From NCBI GenBank assembly GCA_022695795.1, contig MU404055.1:1054001-1118000 (forward strand): a stretch of DNA of 64,000 nucleotides. The letters run 5' to 3'. Positions 45,876-58,313 of the stretch are shown here, in pieces. The notes under the pieces are model-generated. The model made no database searches, had not been told where the DNA came from, and worked only from the letters and a program-made list of their open reading frames with translations. Source of the stretch: Biscogniauxia marginata (lineage: Eukaryota > Ascomycota > Sordariomycetes > Xylariales > Xylariaceae). Each line of letters starts with the position of its first letter. Positions within the stretch are counted from its first letter, which is position 1. The translations under genes were made by a program, and so were the position numbers.

Positions 45876-48800
45876 ATGGCACCAAGCATTAACATCTCAA
45901 CCGCAACCACCACCAAAAACAACTCCACATCTTCACCAGCTCAACTTCTTCCTCTACCTCTCCCTTTCCCTCCCCCTCTGCCTTCGCGACCGACCTTCTC
46001 TTCCGACTCGTCTACGCGGGCCTCACACAGCAGCAGCTTGAAGTCGGGGGACGTTGCCAACGGGCCAGAGTCGGAGCCCAGCACAGCCAGCATTCCGAGG
46101 TGAGACACGGCTCTTTATTCGCAGCACCTTACCCCATCCCATTATGTATTTTAGGTAGCATGGGTATCGTACCCGTGGCCAGCTGCTGGCCCGCACTGCC
46201 CTGCCCTTCTTTTTTTTTTTCCTCTCTTTTTTTAAACTCGAATGCAGTGCGTGAGAGAACAAGAGAGTGAGAGAGTGAGAGCGAGTTGACCACTTTTTTT
46301 TCTGGCAACTTCCAGTCTGCGGCACCTCTCCGGTTGGCCTTGTCAACAACAAAGCACTTTTCTATTTTTCTCGTTGCCCTCGTCCTTCCTCTTTGTGCCC
46401 TCTCTGCCTCTCTCCCTCGTGGCAGCAAGCTGCTCATCTATAATTCAATCCCTTCTTGCGCTCTTTGCCTCCCCCCTTGTTTTTTTGTTTTCTCATGCGC
46501 TGACCCAAGACTTGCTTTCCCATCGACAGACAACCTGCTACCCAGCAGCAACCAGCGGCCTGGACACCGGCCACGAACACCCTCACCCTCACCACCCCTT
46601 CGACCCAGTTGACTTCTACCCAGCAGAGCTTGTCCTCGCATGACAAGCAGTCTCTATTTAATTCTCTTCGCCAAGTAAGTCGGTCTATTTTCTAGCCACG
46701 ACAGCTTTCTAGGTATCGTCCGAGTCGGGTCCGCGTCACCTCCGCTTCCTTACCCCCGACCTCTCCACGCCGGCCCTACCTCCCCATCCTCCCTTTCCAT
46801 CGACCGCTCCCCCATCAGCTTATCACCGCCAGACCTGTCAATTGCTCTTTGCACATGTCATCGATGATAGTTGCCTCATTTTGCATATATTCCGAAGCTT
46901 ACACACGCTTTGCAACAGGGTGAAAGGGTCCGAGTCACCCTCGAGGACGGTTCTGAATTTGAAGGCATCTTGACCAACTCAACTGCGTCTGTCTGTCGCC
47001 TGAGAATGGTACAGCAGAAGAAGAACCCGGCCAACACAACAAACGGAAACAACCACAAGGAATACCCTACTATGTCTTTTCAGAAGAGAGACGTTTCAGA
47101 CGCCAGAGTCGTGGGACCTGGCTCTGGTAAAAGCGATGCTAAGGCCAATGGTAAGCATGATTGCTGTTCTAAGGCCTGTGGCTAAAGACTGACCAAGAGC
47201 TCTGTATAGGCAACTCCTCCACCTTTCGTACAGATGCCGCGATCTCTTCGTCTCGCTCTGGTCGCGAGCGAGTTTTGCAACCTTGGGTTGGTCCCAGCAG
47301 CTCCGATGGTCTTGACATGAGCTTGGAGAAGACGACGAGCAGTGGTGGATGGGATCAGTTCGCGGCGAATGAACGCCAGTTCGGTATCAAGAGTACATAC
47401 GACGAGAACATCTACACTACTGCCATCGACAAGAACCATCCTCAATACAAGGAGAGGATGGCCGTCGCGGAGAAGAAGGCCCGAGAAATCGAGCGAAGTA
47501 CCGCTGTTACAGCTCATGTAGCTGAAGAGAGAAAGATGGACTACGCCGGAGGTGAGGATGTGGGCGGCGGTGATGAGGAGGACAAGTAGGTTTTGCGCAT
47601 TCCCGGGATCCTCTCGGGGTATTCAAACTAACTTCATTACAGGTATAGCGGCGTCAAGCGGCATGAATTTCCTCCCACTGGTAATCGGGAGAACAAATAT
47701 ACTCCTCCGGCAAGACGGGCTCCAGCTGGTACCACTTCTGTCAAGGGCGCACCAGTCGACCCTGCTATAATATCATCACAACTCAAGACCCAGAAGGCTC
47801 TGTCTGCTCCTAAAGCGGAGGATGCTAAGGGGCGAACCACGCCCAGGGCTGAAGTATCACCCACACCCGCTGCCCAGACTCCGGAGCCCAAACCTGAAGG
47901 CAAAGGGGATATCCAGAAGCCGGCCGAAGCTAAACCGGCGAACCAAAATTCGACTCCGCTGCGACCATCCGCCGCAACTAGTAGGACCATCTCACCCCAG
48001 GCCAAGGATGTGCAGGGCGCCGCTCCCAGTGCGACTTCCACTGTCGAACGCGATGTGCTCAAGGAATTCAAGACATTTGCCAACCAGCAGCGCCTGAATG
48101 CCGAGAAGGTCCGCAGCAGCAAGGCGAAGGCTGACAAAGAGGTTAAATTAATTGAGCTCAAGAAGTTTGCCGACAGCTTTAAACTGCCGACTCCTATCCC
48201 CAAGGATCTAATCTCAATTATTGCCAAGGATCCCGCTAAGCGACTTGAGATCCAGGAGAAGGCACAGCGGGACGCTGCCGAAGTTGCAAAACGGAAGGCT
48301 GACGAGGCGGCCGCCAAGGAGAAGAAGGGAACCGCGACAAAGGATTCCCAACCCAGCACGACAGCACAGCCGTCTTCCGAAACCAAAGCTCCTCGTCCTG
48401 TTAGCAATGTTCCGGCTGCTTCTGGTGCTCCTGCTGGAACTCCAGGTCGTCACCAAGGCGGCAGAAATTACGGCCCTTCTGCTTATCCCTCGTATCCGGC
48501 TCGCCCAGGGCCGCAACACATGTCCCAGCAAGGAGGTCGCCAAGGTGGCGGTCTAACCAACCGCATTCGGGCTTTGGAATCTCAGAAAGCACAAGGCGAG
48601 ATGCGCATGCCCCCGACCGGCCCTGCGAATCCCGCCGATCCAAACTTTGCCCGCCGCATGGGACTGCCACACATGGGCAAGTTGAACCCGAATAGCCACG
48701 AGTTCCGACCTAGTGCTTTTGCCCCTTCCTTCAGCCCGAACGGACACCCCAGCGCAGGTTCCAGTCCTCGTTCGGCTATCAACCACGCCAATGAGCCTCA

Positions 48801-50010
48801 CTCCGGCGTGCCTCATGTCCACTCAGCGCCTGTCGTAATTACTAAGAAGAGAAAGGCAGTCGACCCGAAGAAATGCGATATTTTGTCTTTCGTCAAGGCA
48901 ATCCAGCCGCCCGAGACGAAGAATTGGAACGACAACGACGGCCTTCGACCGTCATACGATACCCCTCCCACCTGGCGTTCTGCTACTGACGACGAAAAGC
49001 CCGACTCGACGATGCGCCTGTCATATGACGAGTACTTTGAGCGTCAGCCTTTCAACACCCAACCTACCCCGAACCCTCCCCATCTCCTTCCCCAGCATGT
49101 GCCCCACCAGCATCAACTCCCTTTGCACATGCAACATGGCGCACTCAACGTTGGTCCGCGACACTCACCTCACGTCCCTCCCGTCCCGATGCACAGTGGT
49201 CAGCACGGCCCTGTGCCCCACGTCCCCTTCAATGGAGATGACCATCGGATGATGCATTCGAACTCGTCACAGTCGTTCTCCTCTCCGAGAATGAGTCAGG
49301 TTCCAATGGCGTATTCAACAGCTATGAATTCAACCCCTCAGATGCCGTACAATCAACATGGGATGCCTTCGTTTATGGGGCCTGGCGTACCACAGCTAGG
49401 CCAATTTAATAGGAGCCTCTCAAACAATCCGCAGTACATGCCCCAACAACCAGGAGCTATGGGCGGTCCGATGATGATGCAGCCCCCGTTCATGACACCC
49501 CAGGGTATGGTCGCCGGCCCCCCGCAGATGCACATGTATCCTGGTGGTCAAGCATTCATGCCGCCCGGAGCTACACCCCAACCGATGCCTGGTACCAACG
49601 GCTACCCCAGTCCCGGCGGACGTCCGGCGGCGCCCATGATGGTTCCTCAGGGTTCTCAACAGGGCCAGCCGATGTTTGCCCAGAGCCCTAGTATGCAATA
49701 CCAACAACCATTCGCACCTCAGCAGGGACAATGTAAGTATCTCAAGAATAGCCTGTCATTCAAAGCACAGATGCTAACGCGTGAACAACAAGTGAACAAC
49801 ATGCGAGCATATAGCAATGCCGGCCCGCAACAGTTTGGTACTAGTCCTCAACAAATGCATCAATATGGAGGACCGCCTCACCGAAATGGCAGTAACAACT
49901 TCAACAAGAATTATCAAGGTCATAATCAACACCATGGCCCGCAAGGCGGTCACGCAGTCCCTACGGGGCCGCAAGGTCGAACGTCGGATGGCCCAGATGA
50001 GGCAAAGTGA
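45876..50010 (+). CDS. PBP1: Pbp1/ataxin-2 homologue
   Basis: Poly(A)-binding-protein-binding protein of stress granules and mRNA regulation. Six exons: 45876-46099, 46530-46674, 46919-47150, 47210-47585, 47643-49732 and 49793-50010. They sum to 3285 nt and give 1094 residues. Domains: Ser/Pro-rich start; Lsm/SM-ATX fold from about 123 (GERVRVTLEDGSEFEGILTN); LsmAD at about 250-300 (NERQFGIKSTYDENIYTTAI); PAM2 motif near 670 (KLNPNSHEFRPSAFAP) that would bind the MLLE domain of Pab1; Met/Pro/Gln-rich disordered tail. Exon 1 and the exon 3 acceptor are the least certain parts. Intron 5 (49733-49792) is 60 nt, in frame and stop-free, with GTAAGT and a GCTAAC branch point; retention would add 20 residues. 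Confidence 0.92.
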
Positions 50011-51864
50011 GGTTAGCAGTTTAGCTGCCCACGAAATGCCTACCCGCGCCGCGCTAAGCGCATGTTTGATTTCATCCAATCCAGCATTAGTATATCGGTG
50101 GCCCCTTTCGCCGATCTCTGCGTCATATTGTCACGGACTAGACATGTCATCAACTAAGGCCAAGTCTCATCCATACGACACATTTGCTAAGTGTCATGCA
50201 GCTGAGGAAGGGTATGGACTTATTTTGTCACCACGGCCGATGACTTGAAAGCTTGTAGGCACAAACCCTGCTGGATCTTGAACAAATCTCCAGGTGACAG
50301 TTATCATATGTGGCCCTTATGACCTTGGCTTCGTAGGATATCTTCCCGAGGCGTTTCCATGCCTGAGCTACGACTGACTCTGAAAAAAATTGGCCAGGAA
50401 TGAAATTGTCGTTGGAGTAGTAAGTAAGGAGTGGAGAAGCACGACAGAGCTGACGGGGGCAGTGGACTGAGGAGGACTAGGCTGTAGGCTCCGATAGCAC
50501 AAATGGTCTGACTTGCCTCGACCTGGCGGGTGCATGCGCAATTATCGACTTCGGCGACTTCAGCCTTACTCAACAATAAGGACAAAGGAACTATCCAGTG
50601 GCGAAAGCCAAGAATTTCAAGAGTCGAAGCATTGCATTTCGATAGGTCCTCAGAGTAAAGAAGAATAAGACGGCCAGAAAATGGGGATGAAATTGAATGG
50701 AAACCATGCTGCTGTGAAGTTCCCCTGGTGTGAAGCGATGAATAGCATATCAGATATGGCATGCTGGCTGAGCAGAATGTTGGACAAGCACTAAAGACCG
50801 GTTTGGTTGTTTTGACAGACCTCTGTAAACTCGGCTGCTTAGTCTCGAGCCCGATTAGTTGTCTAAGGTGTGCACGAATAATTGCTCTACCTCGGTCGAT
50901 AGCTGACCGTATTAATCATAGCTAACTATGTATAAAGGCATGGATAGAGGCAAGATGCGAATTAATAATGAGAGGGAGCCCAGATATCTACCTAGCCGAG
51001 CTGAGGCGCAAGTTGCCACTCCGCGTGTTCACGCTAGCAATATTCATGCGTTAATCCCAGCATTAGCAGATAGCCGCTGACTCTGCTCGATATGACTTAC
51101 TTGGCCGAAGTAGCCGGGGACGTAAATATCTACATGTGTTGTATGAAGCTAGGTAGCTTGTGGGATTGATTAACTACGTACGTAGGAATCCACAAGGCTC
51201 AGGGGTAATAGATAGTTGTAGTAGGTATTTGGAATGAGTGAAGGTTAGAAACACCTATATGCTTTGCCGCCTAGAATCGTATGTAGGGCACGGCACGGAC
51301 AGAGAGACCTGGCCTATTCTAGGGAGTCGAGAGCGTAAGTCATGTGAGGGGAACGAAAGTAGGTAGGAATTGTACGAGGTTGTTTTAAGCATAAGAACAA
51401 CCACCTACCCTAGGTAACCCTTGTGTGCCGTCCCATAATGAACCAACCCAACCTAGCATCATCTCTATGCTAAGGTATCGTCAACTACATTACCTCGGTT
51501 GTCAAGCTCTGGTCTCCCTCTTTCTTTCTTCTTTTTTTTTTTTTTTTTTTTTCCTTTTTGTCTTTCTACTACATTACCTTCTCTAAAAAGGGGGGGGATT
51601 AGTGCGTGTGTGTTATGTTCGGACGAAAGACATATATTCCCCCCCCTTTTTTTCTCTCTCTTTAGATGCAAGATGGAGGGGGGGAAGCTAATAAACTGAA
51701 CTGACTGGACAAGCTGAATTTGTTTCAAACTTTTTTTTTCAACCTTGAGTTGCTTGTTTCAAGTTGTTTCGAGATCGACCGACCAATGACAGGCCGAGGC
51801 TGGGCTCCCTCAACTCCGAGTCGTGGCTGGTGGCGGTTTGACGAGAGAGAGAAAAGTGCCCGAC

Positions 51865-51908
51865 GGAGGGGAGGGGAGGGGAGGGCAGGACAGGGGTGCG
51901 TCGGGGGG
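51865..51908 (+). other. G-tract cluster, potential quadruplex
   Basis: Four GGGG/GGG tracts separated by single A, then further G-runs to 51908. Matches the simple quadruplex pattern of four runs of three or more G with short loops. Confidence 0.6.
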
Positions 51909-52169
51909 GTTTAGACGTTTCAGAACAGACTTAACCTATTTACGACTTAGTCATATGCCTTTTTAGGGGGCGTGCTCGTAGACGACTACCGCGCGGCCCC
52001 CCCTAGGTAGCAGGAGGTATCCCATAGCCCGGGCAGTGGGCACGACTTTCTCGGGGTGGGTTCGCGGGAGGTAGGTTCTGGGCCAGGTGGGCTTAGCCCG
52101 GATTTTGTTCCCAACCTGGGTACCTACCTTCCACTTAGGTAACCTTATCCGCTGCTAGCTCCCTTCGCC

Positions 52170-52189
52170 TTATTATTATTATTATTATG
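52170..52189. repeat. (TTA)n microsatellite
   Basis: About six TTA units in intergenic DNA. Confidence 0.85.
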
Positions 52190-52284
52190 TATATACACGT
52201 ACATATGTACGTACGCTAGGGCTGGGCTTTCTCGGCCATATCTGCCGAAGCAAGGGCTTTCACCTTTCACTTTGACACTTCCAA

Positions 52285-52313
52285 GGGGGAGGGGGAGGGG
52301 GAGGAGGGGGAGG
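52285..52313 (+). other. G-tract cluster, potential quadruplex
   Basis: Three GGGGG runs separated by single A, then AGGA and a further GGGGG run; one of the densest G-run patterns in the window. Confidence 0.65.
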
Positions 52314-53963
52314 ACCTTACGACGCAATTGCTAAAGAAACGTCAGGTTTCATTTGCTAGGTACCTTATCGTTGATAAGTTTCCAAAAGTTTCTCGTTCCT
52401 CCAATTATTGTTTCTTTTTAATGCGGTTATTGTTGCTTAGGTTAATTCATGTTATTATTACATACTGGACCGGGGCCGATGACGACTCAGGAGGTTGAGT
52501 GCCGTCGATCATAAGACAATGGATAATTCTATAGGTATGTGTAGGTATGTAAGCTGAATCATTTTTAAGGAGGGGCTGGAGGAGGATTCATGTGTTCCTG
52601 AATGATGGGGGATAAAAAAGTTAGAAGAAATGTCCCTAATGATTATTTTTGTAGTCATTATCATGTATGTGTATGTATGTAGTGTCGTCTATTCCCTCGA
52701 GAGGAACGATGAATTACCTCTCCAGCCTACGTACGACAAATAGTCAATCAATATATCTGTTGCGCGGAGAAAAAGGGCTAAGAAATCAAGCCCGAGGTTG
52801 CATATCGCGTGCGCATGCAGGACTCGGGAGGTACGTAAAGTACCTTGTACCTAGCTGTAGATCCATCGTGCCTTAGGTAGTTGAGGGCAAACCCCACCTT
52901 TTCGTCTTTTTTTTCCCTTTTTTTTTCTTGTCCCTTTCGCTTCCTTCCCCTCGGAAAAAAGAAAAGAGATCGTCAGGTGCGTTCGTCTCCTCCTTTCAGC
53001 CAGTCGATTGGCTCGTCAGGTTTTACTAGTCAGGTACCAAGATGACCTGATTGGCTCTTGTGCGTCCGGCGCCCCTGCCTGCTTTGCCGCCGCATCGAGC
53101 AGCAATTCGTCTTCACTCCTTGGCTCTGGAGGCTTTCTCTCCCTCTCCGCCCCGGTCTTCCTTAGGAATTCTTTAACGACAATGGCGCTGTTGCTTGTCA
53201 TTGAGCTCCCACCCCCTGCCCTCCTGCCTAAGTCTCTCGTGCCTGGTGGCGCCTGTTATGCATCATGCAACTCAACCCTTTTTGCGCCGGATCGGCTCTC
53301 TTTGTTACCAGGTGGTTTTTTCCAGGATCTTCCCTCGCGCCGAAAACCGACATCATCATCCACGTATCACCAACATCGTATTTGATCGACTTTTTTCTTT
53401 TTTTCTAAAACCACAATGCTCTTTGTATTTCCGTAGTACTCGTTTTGAAGAATAAACAGGTATCAGTATGATATGAGACCAATTTGGTACCAGGTTAGAT
53501 TAATCTACTCTAAGTACGGAGTGTCTACCTAACCTATCATCTTCCTTCGATGCTGTGTGGGTCGGCGGCCTGTTGAAGATCGGTAGCATCCCCGGCGACC
53601 TGGCTGTGTGTATAGGTGTGTATCCACCGCAGATAAACGGTTCTACTGCGGCCTTCCAGCTGCGATTCCTGCCGTAACCCTGCTCCTGTGCTGCGTCTTG
53701 GTGTATAATGGATCTCTTCCTTGGTACTCAGATATAGCAACCCTGTCTGAGTCGGACCTTGACCACAGCCAGCCATGACGGGAAGTGGGGCCCACCTGTC
53801 CATCCCTCTAGGTCAGGAATTGTCAGATTGACTTACAAGTTCTTTGTCTACAGGCAGGTACCTCATGTACCTTGCTACCAGATCAGGTGGGTAGTTGGGT
53901 GGCATTGTACATGTGACGTTGGCGCTGGTACAGAAGCCGCCCTTTTCCTCTAAAATCCATTAG

Positions 53964-53971
53964 GTATAAAG
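53964..53971 (+). promoter_or_regulatory. Possible TATA box of LPMO gene
   Basis: GTATAAAG about 510 bp before the start at 54478. It would imply a long, CT-rich 5' leader, which the sequence between 53980 and 54470 looks like. Confidence 0.35.
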
Positions 53972-54437
53972 CGAACCTCAGGAACGCTTCTCTTCCCTAC
54001 TAACCTCCCCAGCAACATCACGTTCCTCGCCATTCTTCCTCACCCTCCTTTTTTCCCTTTGGACTATTCATTCCTTCTTCGGGATCTCCCAGGTGGTGTC
54101 CCAAATATTGTTCCCTTCTTTCCACTGTGCACTTGTGCATTGTCTCGTTGCCGCTTCGTGGAATCTCGGTAGTTCTCGACTACGCCCACACTCTCTCGCC
54201 ACTCACAAAGCCTTCATCGCAGCCACGCAACACGCATCTTTGTGCTCTGAGCATTCCTTTCACCACCTCTGAACAGGTTGAACCTCGACTATAAGTTCAA
54301 CGCCGCCTTGGACATTAGTCCCTTGGCAGTTCGTTCTTTCTGCAGTAAATTTGCACTTGCACACTGCATCGCATCGCGACCTCGAGACATAACAAATAGC
54401 TGCGAGCCAGCATTCCGTACTCACTAATCGCGATATC

Positions 54438-54477
54438 AAAAAAAAAAAAAGAAAAGAGAAAATCCAAATTCACCAAT
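54438..54477 (+). promoter_or_regulatory. A-rich 5' leader
   Basis: A run of 13 A followed by GAAAAGAGAAAA lies immediately before the LPMO start codon. It is almost free of T and G, which suits unstructured leader RNA. Confidence 0.4.
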
Positions 54478-55933
54478 ATGCAATTACAATCAAGCTTGAT
54501 GGCCGCCGTCTTGGCCGCTGGCTCGGTCATGGCCCACATGAACATGAAAGATCCCGCGCCGCTGGCATACAAGGGAAACCCGAACGCTAAGGAGCCCAAT
54601 ATCGACTACTCTATCACTTCTCCCATACAGGCGTCGCAGTTCCCCTGTAAGGGATACCTCAAGCTCATTGGCACCGCCGAGGGTGCCTCTGTCAAGACCT
54701 ATGCCCCGGGCGAGCAGTCCACCATGACGGTTGAAGGAGGAGCCTCGCACAAGTAAGTACCTTTCCTGTCCCCTACTGTTTATTTTCCCTGTTGCTATCT
54801 TATAAAGCATTGCTTGCTCACAAACTTAAAGTGGTGGCTCGTGCCAGCTTTCGCTGTCCTACGACCAGAAGACCTTCACTGTCATCAAGTCCTTTATTGG
54901 CAACTGCCCTACTTCCAGCGGCGGTACATTCGACTTCACGATCCCTGACGATGCTCCAGAAGGCGACGACGTAGTCTTCTCGTGGTCGTGGGTGAACAAA
55001 ACCGGAAACCGGGAATTCTACCAGTCATGCGCGGTCGTGACCATCAAGGGTTCGGGGAAGCGCAAGCGAAGTTCGTCGACCAACACCAAGCGAGCAGTCG
55101 CCTGGGCCGACCGACCAAAGCTCTTCGAGGCCAACCTGGGGGGCGAGTATTGTACCAAGGAAGGGGTGGACACCGTTTTCCCTGAGCCTGGACCCGATGT
55201 GGAGAACACGGCGTCCGACCCAGGCCCAGCGATTCTGTGCAGTACTGGTGCTGATGCGCCGGAGGGCTCAGGTTCTGGTTCAGATTCGGGCTCGGACTCA
55301 GGATCGGGCTCAGGGTCTGGCTCGGGGTCTGAGTCTAGCTCTAGCGCACCTGCACAGTCATCGGCTGCTTCAACATCGATGTATGTGACAACCCCCTTTT
55401 CGAGTTCTACTTCTGCCCATGTTGCCTCGTCGACGATTTCGTCTTTTATAAATACCATCGTTTCGCCAGTCATGTCTGATATTCTTACCGTCATTCCAAT
55501 CAGTAAGCTAACTTCTTCATCCAGCACCGGTGGTGTGTTTTTGACCACTGATCCAGCACCCACAACCCTGTCCACCGCAACGTCGCCTCCAGCAACTTCC
55601 GCTTCTGCAACGACGGCCCCGGTAAGCTCCCCGGCCAGCTCGGCTTCAAAGGTCCCAACATCCTCGGCAGTTGCAGGCACACCAGCTACCAGCGCCAAGA
55701 CGCCAGCAAGCACAGGAGGTGTCACAGGTCAGCAACAGGGCAGCTGCGACACTGAGGGTGCCTGGAATTGCATTGACGGTTCAAACTTCCAACGATGCGC
55801 ATCTGGACAATGGTCGGCCGTTATTCCCATGGCCGCTGGGACCAAGTGCAGCGCTGGCGTATCGGACAACCTTCAGATGCGACGCAGACGTGATCGCGTC
55901 CGCCGCCGTGGCTTCAGCGCTTGGGACTGGTAA
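54478..55933 (+). CDS. AA11-type lytic polysaccharide monooxygenase with C-terminal module
   Basis: Secreted copper enzyme that oxidatively cleaves chitin in characterised AA11 relatives. Exons 54478-54752 and 54832-55933 give 458 residues. The signal peptide ends MAAVLAAGSVMA, so mature residue 1 is His20 (HMNMKDPAP), the first copper ligand; the second histidine is in EGGASHNGGSC, and the axial tyrosine is in NREFYQSCAVVTI. The catalytic domain ends near residue 230 with a basic RKRSSSTNTKR patch before a conserved FEANLGGEYC segment. A Gly/Ser/Asp repeat linker (about 255-285) and Ser/Thr-rich stalk follow, then a small Cys module (GSCDTEGAWNCIDGSNFQRC) like the X278-type modules of some AA11 proteins. 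It ends with an odd Arg-rich tail RRRRDRVRRRG. Chitin binding is inferred. Confidence 0.88.
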
Positions 55934-57556
55934 ACAACTACCATCACGGCTGATAGACAATAAACGCATAACCTACTTTCTTTGGCAGAATGAGGACTGG
56001 ACATCTCTCTTCAAGCCCTTCTTTTTTTTCCCTTCTGATTTGTACATATCTATTCTTCCATTTTCATCTTCACTTCTACCTCTCATTGTATCTTTATACC
56101 ACCCCTCTTTGGGAAAACGGCATACTAGGACGGTTGTAAAGCAACGGCGTTCATAGCCTAGAGAGTGGCGTTCCGGTTGAGAGACTGATACTGAGGGGTC
56201 TGCCAGTTATTGGATTTTGTTCCCAGACAAGGAGGGGAGGAGAAGAAGCAACCAAATCAAGAGTTCATAGCATGTCCGAGGGGAGGACATGATGCACCAG
56301 GGAGAGGACTCGATGACGCAAAGGCGTGGATGGAGGATATACCTTATGCCTGTTGTGCACTAGCATGATGAGTCGGGAATGACCACTCGCTTTGCAGAGA
56401 ATTGCATGATTATTAAAAAATAGTTAAATGGACGATCATGATCCGAGGAAACTGTCGTAACCCGTCCCAACCTCCTTGTCCTCTTTTGTGAGACCAATAT
56501 TTAAACAAGTATGCAGTATTTCTCCTGCGTTGTACTCCCAAGCATGTAAATAGATTGATGCCGTGCTCCTTCGTCTCGTACACCCGGACTTGCTACTACC
56601 CACCACCCACCGCTCCTCGAGCTTGGTATTGTCGTACTTATACATAGGTAGGTTGGTAATCAGGAGCTACCTAGTTCTTCTCAAAAGATGCCTGTTACCT
56701 GCGGATAGCGGGTGTCTGTCTACTGATGACTTCCGTTTTGCCCCTTAATTCTGACTATATTACCCTACCGCACATGTTTGGTGGTACCAATCGTGACGGC
56801 TTTTGCTACCTGGTGGGTAGGTAATGAAGTATGACGGTTAGAAGTAAAGGTCACGTCCGCTGACTGGCGGTCACACACTATTTCGATGGTGTTATGTAGA
56901 GAGGAGGGGAAAAGGTCGGTTATAAAGAATGGACGTAGGTAGTAGGTAGGTAGTAGTTGTAGGTACCTAGGTAGAGGTAACCTACTTCCAATAGGAGGTA
57001 GGTAGGTTCCATATAAATAAACGGAATAACCCCGTCCCGTGGGGTCTGGGGAAACTGGACCCACACAGTTTGAGAGCTCTGTGCCAAGATATATTTAACA
57101 CGGTGTCCCGAAAGCATAGCCATGTTTCATCATTCAGGAGATTTCCCCGATGTTTTCCCCCCTTGGATTCAGGAGAGATTACTTACCTCAATCAACTTGG
57201 TTCGAGGCGCGGTTCCCATCCACTCTTTTGTTCCCATCGTCAATCCTCAGCTCATCAATTTGGGAGATCACGCATCCAAAAAGGGATTTTTCGCCAGTCA
57301 TTCTTTTTAACTTCGTCACTCATTTTTAACCAACCTGATCTCGCAAATCGTCCACTCATTTATCAAACCTGTGTTCTTGTCTGTCTCTACGACGATAACT
57401 TATTTGATTCGCAAAGCACGATTCGATCTCCCTTTGATCGCGAACACGTTCGAGCCAGCTTCCTTTCGCGCGAAAAAAAAAAAACCCCCCTTAGATACCC
57501 CCCTTCACTCGATTTCTAATCTTTTTTTTTTTTTTACGAATCTATATCTATCAACC
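55934..57556. other. Intergenic with TAGG repeats
   Basis: LPMO 3' side and promoter of the GPI-protein gene. TAGG-rich cluster at 56935-57010, A-run at 57473-57484 and T-run at 57522-57535 just before the next start. No gene. Confidence 0.5.
56935..57010. repeat. TAGGTAGG/ACCTAGGT motif cluster
   Basis: Dense imperfect copies of GTAGGTAGG with a central GGTACCTAGGTA. Same motif family as 42451-42497. Confidence 0.7.
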
Positions 57557-58313
57557 ATGCGTGTTTCCGCCGGAGTTCTCGCCGCCGTCCTGGCTTCCGT
57601 CCCGCTCGCCGTCGCGACGCCCCCGGCTTGTCTGCTGTCTGCTCTCGGGTACGTTACGCGACGTGATTATCACCGGCTAAGGAAAAAGCCTGGGGCCTAG
57701 AAAGAAAAAAGAAGAAAGAGGAAAAAAAAAAAACTGACGAGTTGGGCGTGTGATATATTTAGTCTCCAGGGCAACCCGTCCGACATCAAGGCCGTCTGCG
57801 GCGACCTCCAGACGGCCGTCCGGGGTAACCTCACCAATGCCTGCAACGACGACATCCTGCCTACGGCCTACGAGGTCTACTCCTCCAAGTGCCTCGCGGC
57901 GGGCGTGACAGTCTGTAAGTTTCTCAATAAGAGGAATCTGATCGGGAAGTCGATGGGGGATTAGTTTTGTTGACTCGGGGACGACTTGTGTAGCTGCCCT
58001 CTCGACCTCGTCTACTGCTTCGGCCACGGCTTCCAGCAGCCATGTCGCCTCCAGCTCTGCCACGCCGACTAGCGACGCTACCGAAACCACTGGGGATGAC
58101 GCCTCTGGCACTGCTACGTATGTGTTTCCACCCCTTAATTCTTGATTGGGATTTAAATGTTATGTTTGACTAATATGTATCATATATAGCGAATCCGGCA
58201 GCTCTTCTACTGCCGCTGCCACCGGTGCCGGCTCCGCCACCGAGCCTCAGCCGTTCATGTTCGCCATCGCTGCCATCCTGGCCACCGGCATGACCAGCGT
58301 CATCCTGCTGTAA
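57557..58313 (+). CDS. Small GPI-anchored surface protein
   Basis: Exons 57557-57648, 57763-57914, 57994-58117 and 58190-58313 give 163 residues. The signal peptide is MRVSAGVLAAVLASVPLAVA. Four cysteines lie in a short mature domain (PPACLLSALG, AVCGDLQ, NACNDD, SKCLAAG), with one NLT sequon; a Ser/Thr/Ala-rich stalk and a terminal hydrophobic segment (FAIAAILATGMTSVILL) follow, as in GPI-attached cell-wall proteins. The cysteine pattern recalls half of a CFEM domain, which has eight cysteines, so I do not call CFEM. Role unknown: cell wall structure or adhesion. Its closeness to the LPMO gene may be chance. Confidence 0.8.

Larger units (their letters stand above)
50011..54477. other. 4.5-kb intergenic, largest in the window
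   Basis: PBP1 3' side, then low-complexity sequence, then the LPMO promoter and leader. Holds a 21-nt T-run (51532-51552), a (TTA)n run (52170-52189) and two G-tract clusters listed separately. The frames at 53008-53385 (plus) and 53016-53201 (minus) overlap and neither has a recognisable domain. Confidence 0.5.

Noticed and set aside
53008..53385. 125-residue plus frame and 61-residue minus frame in the PBP1-LPMO interval
   Set aside because: The two overlap, lack any motif, and are surrounded by low-complexity DNA; not enough for a gene call.
55018..55725. 235-residue minus-strand frame over the LPMO exon
   Set aside because: Shadow of the Ser/Gly/Thr-rich region; the plus strand has signal peptide, copper ligands and splice sites.
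57557..58313. CFEM domain in the small GPI protein
   Set aside because: Only four cysteines are present, not the eight of CFEM, and the spacing does not fit.
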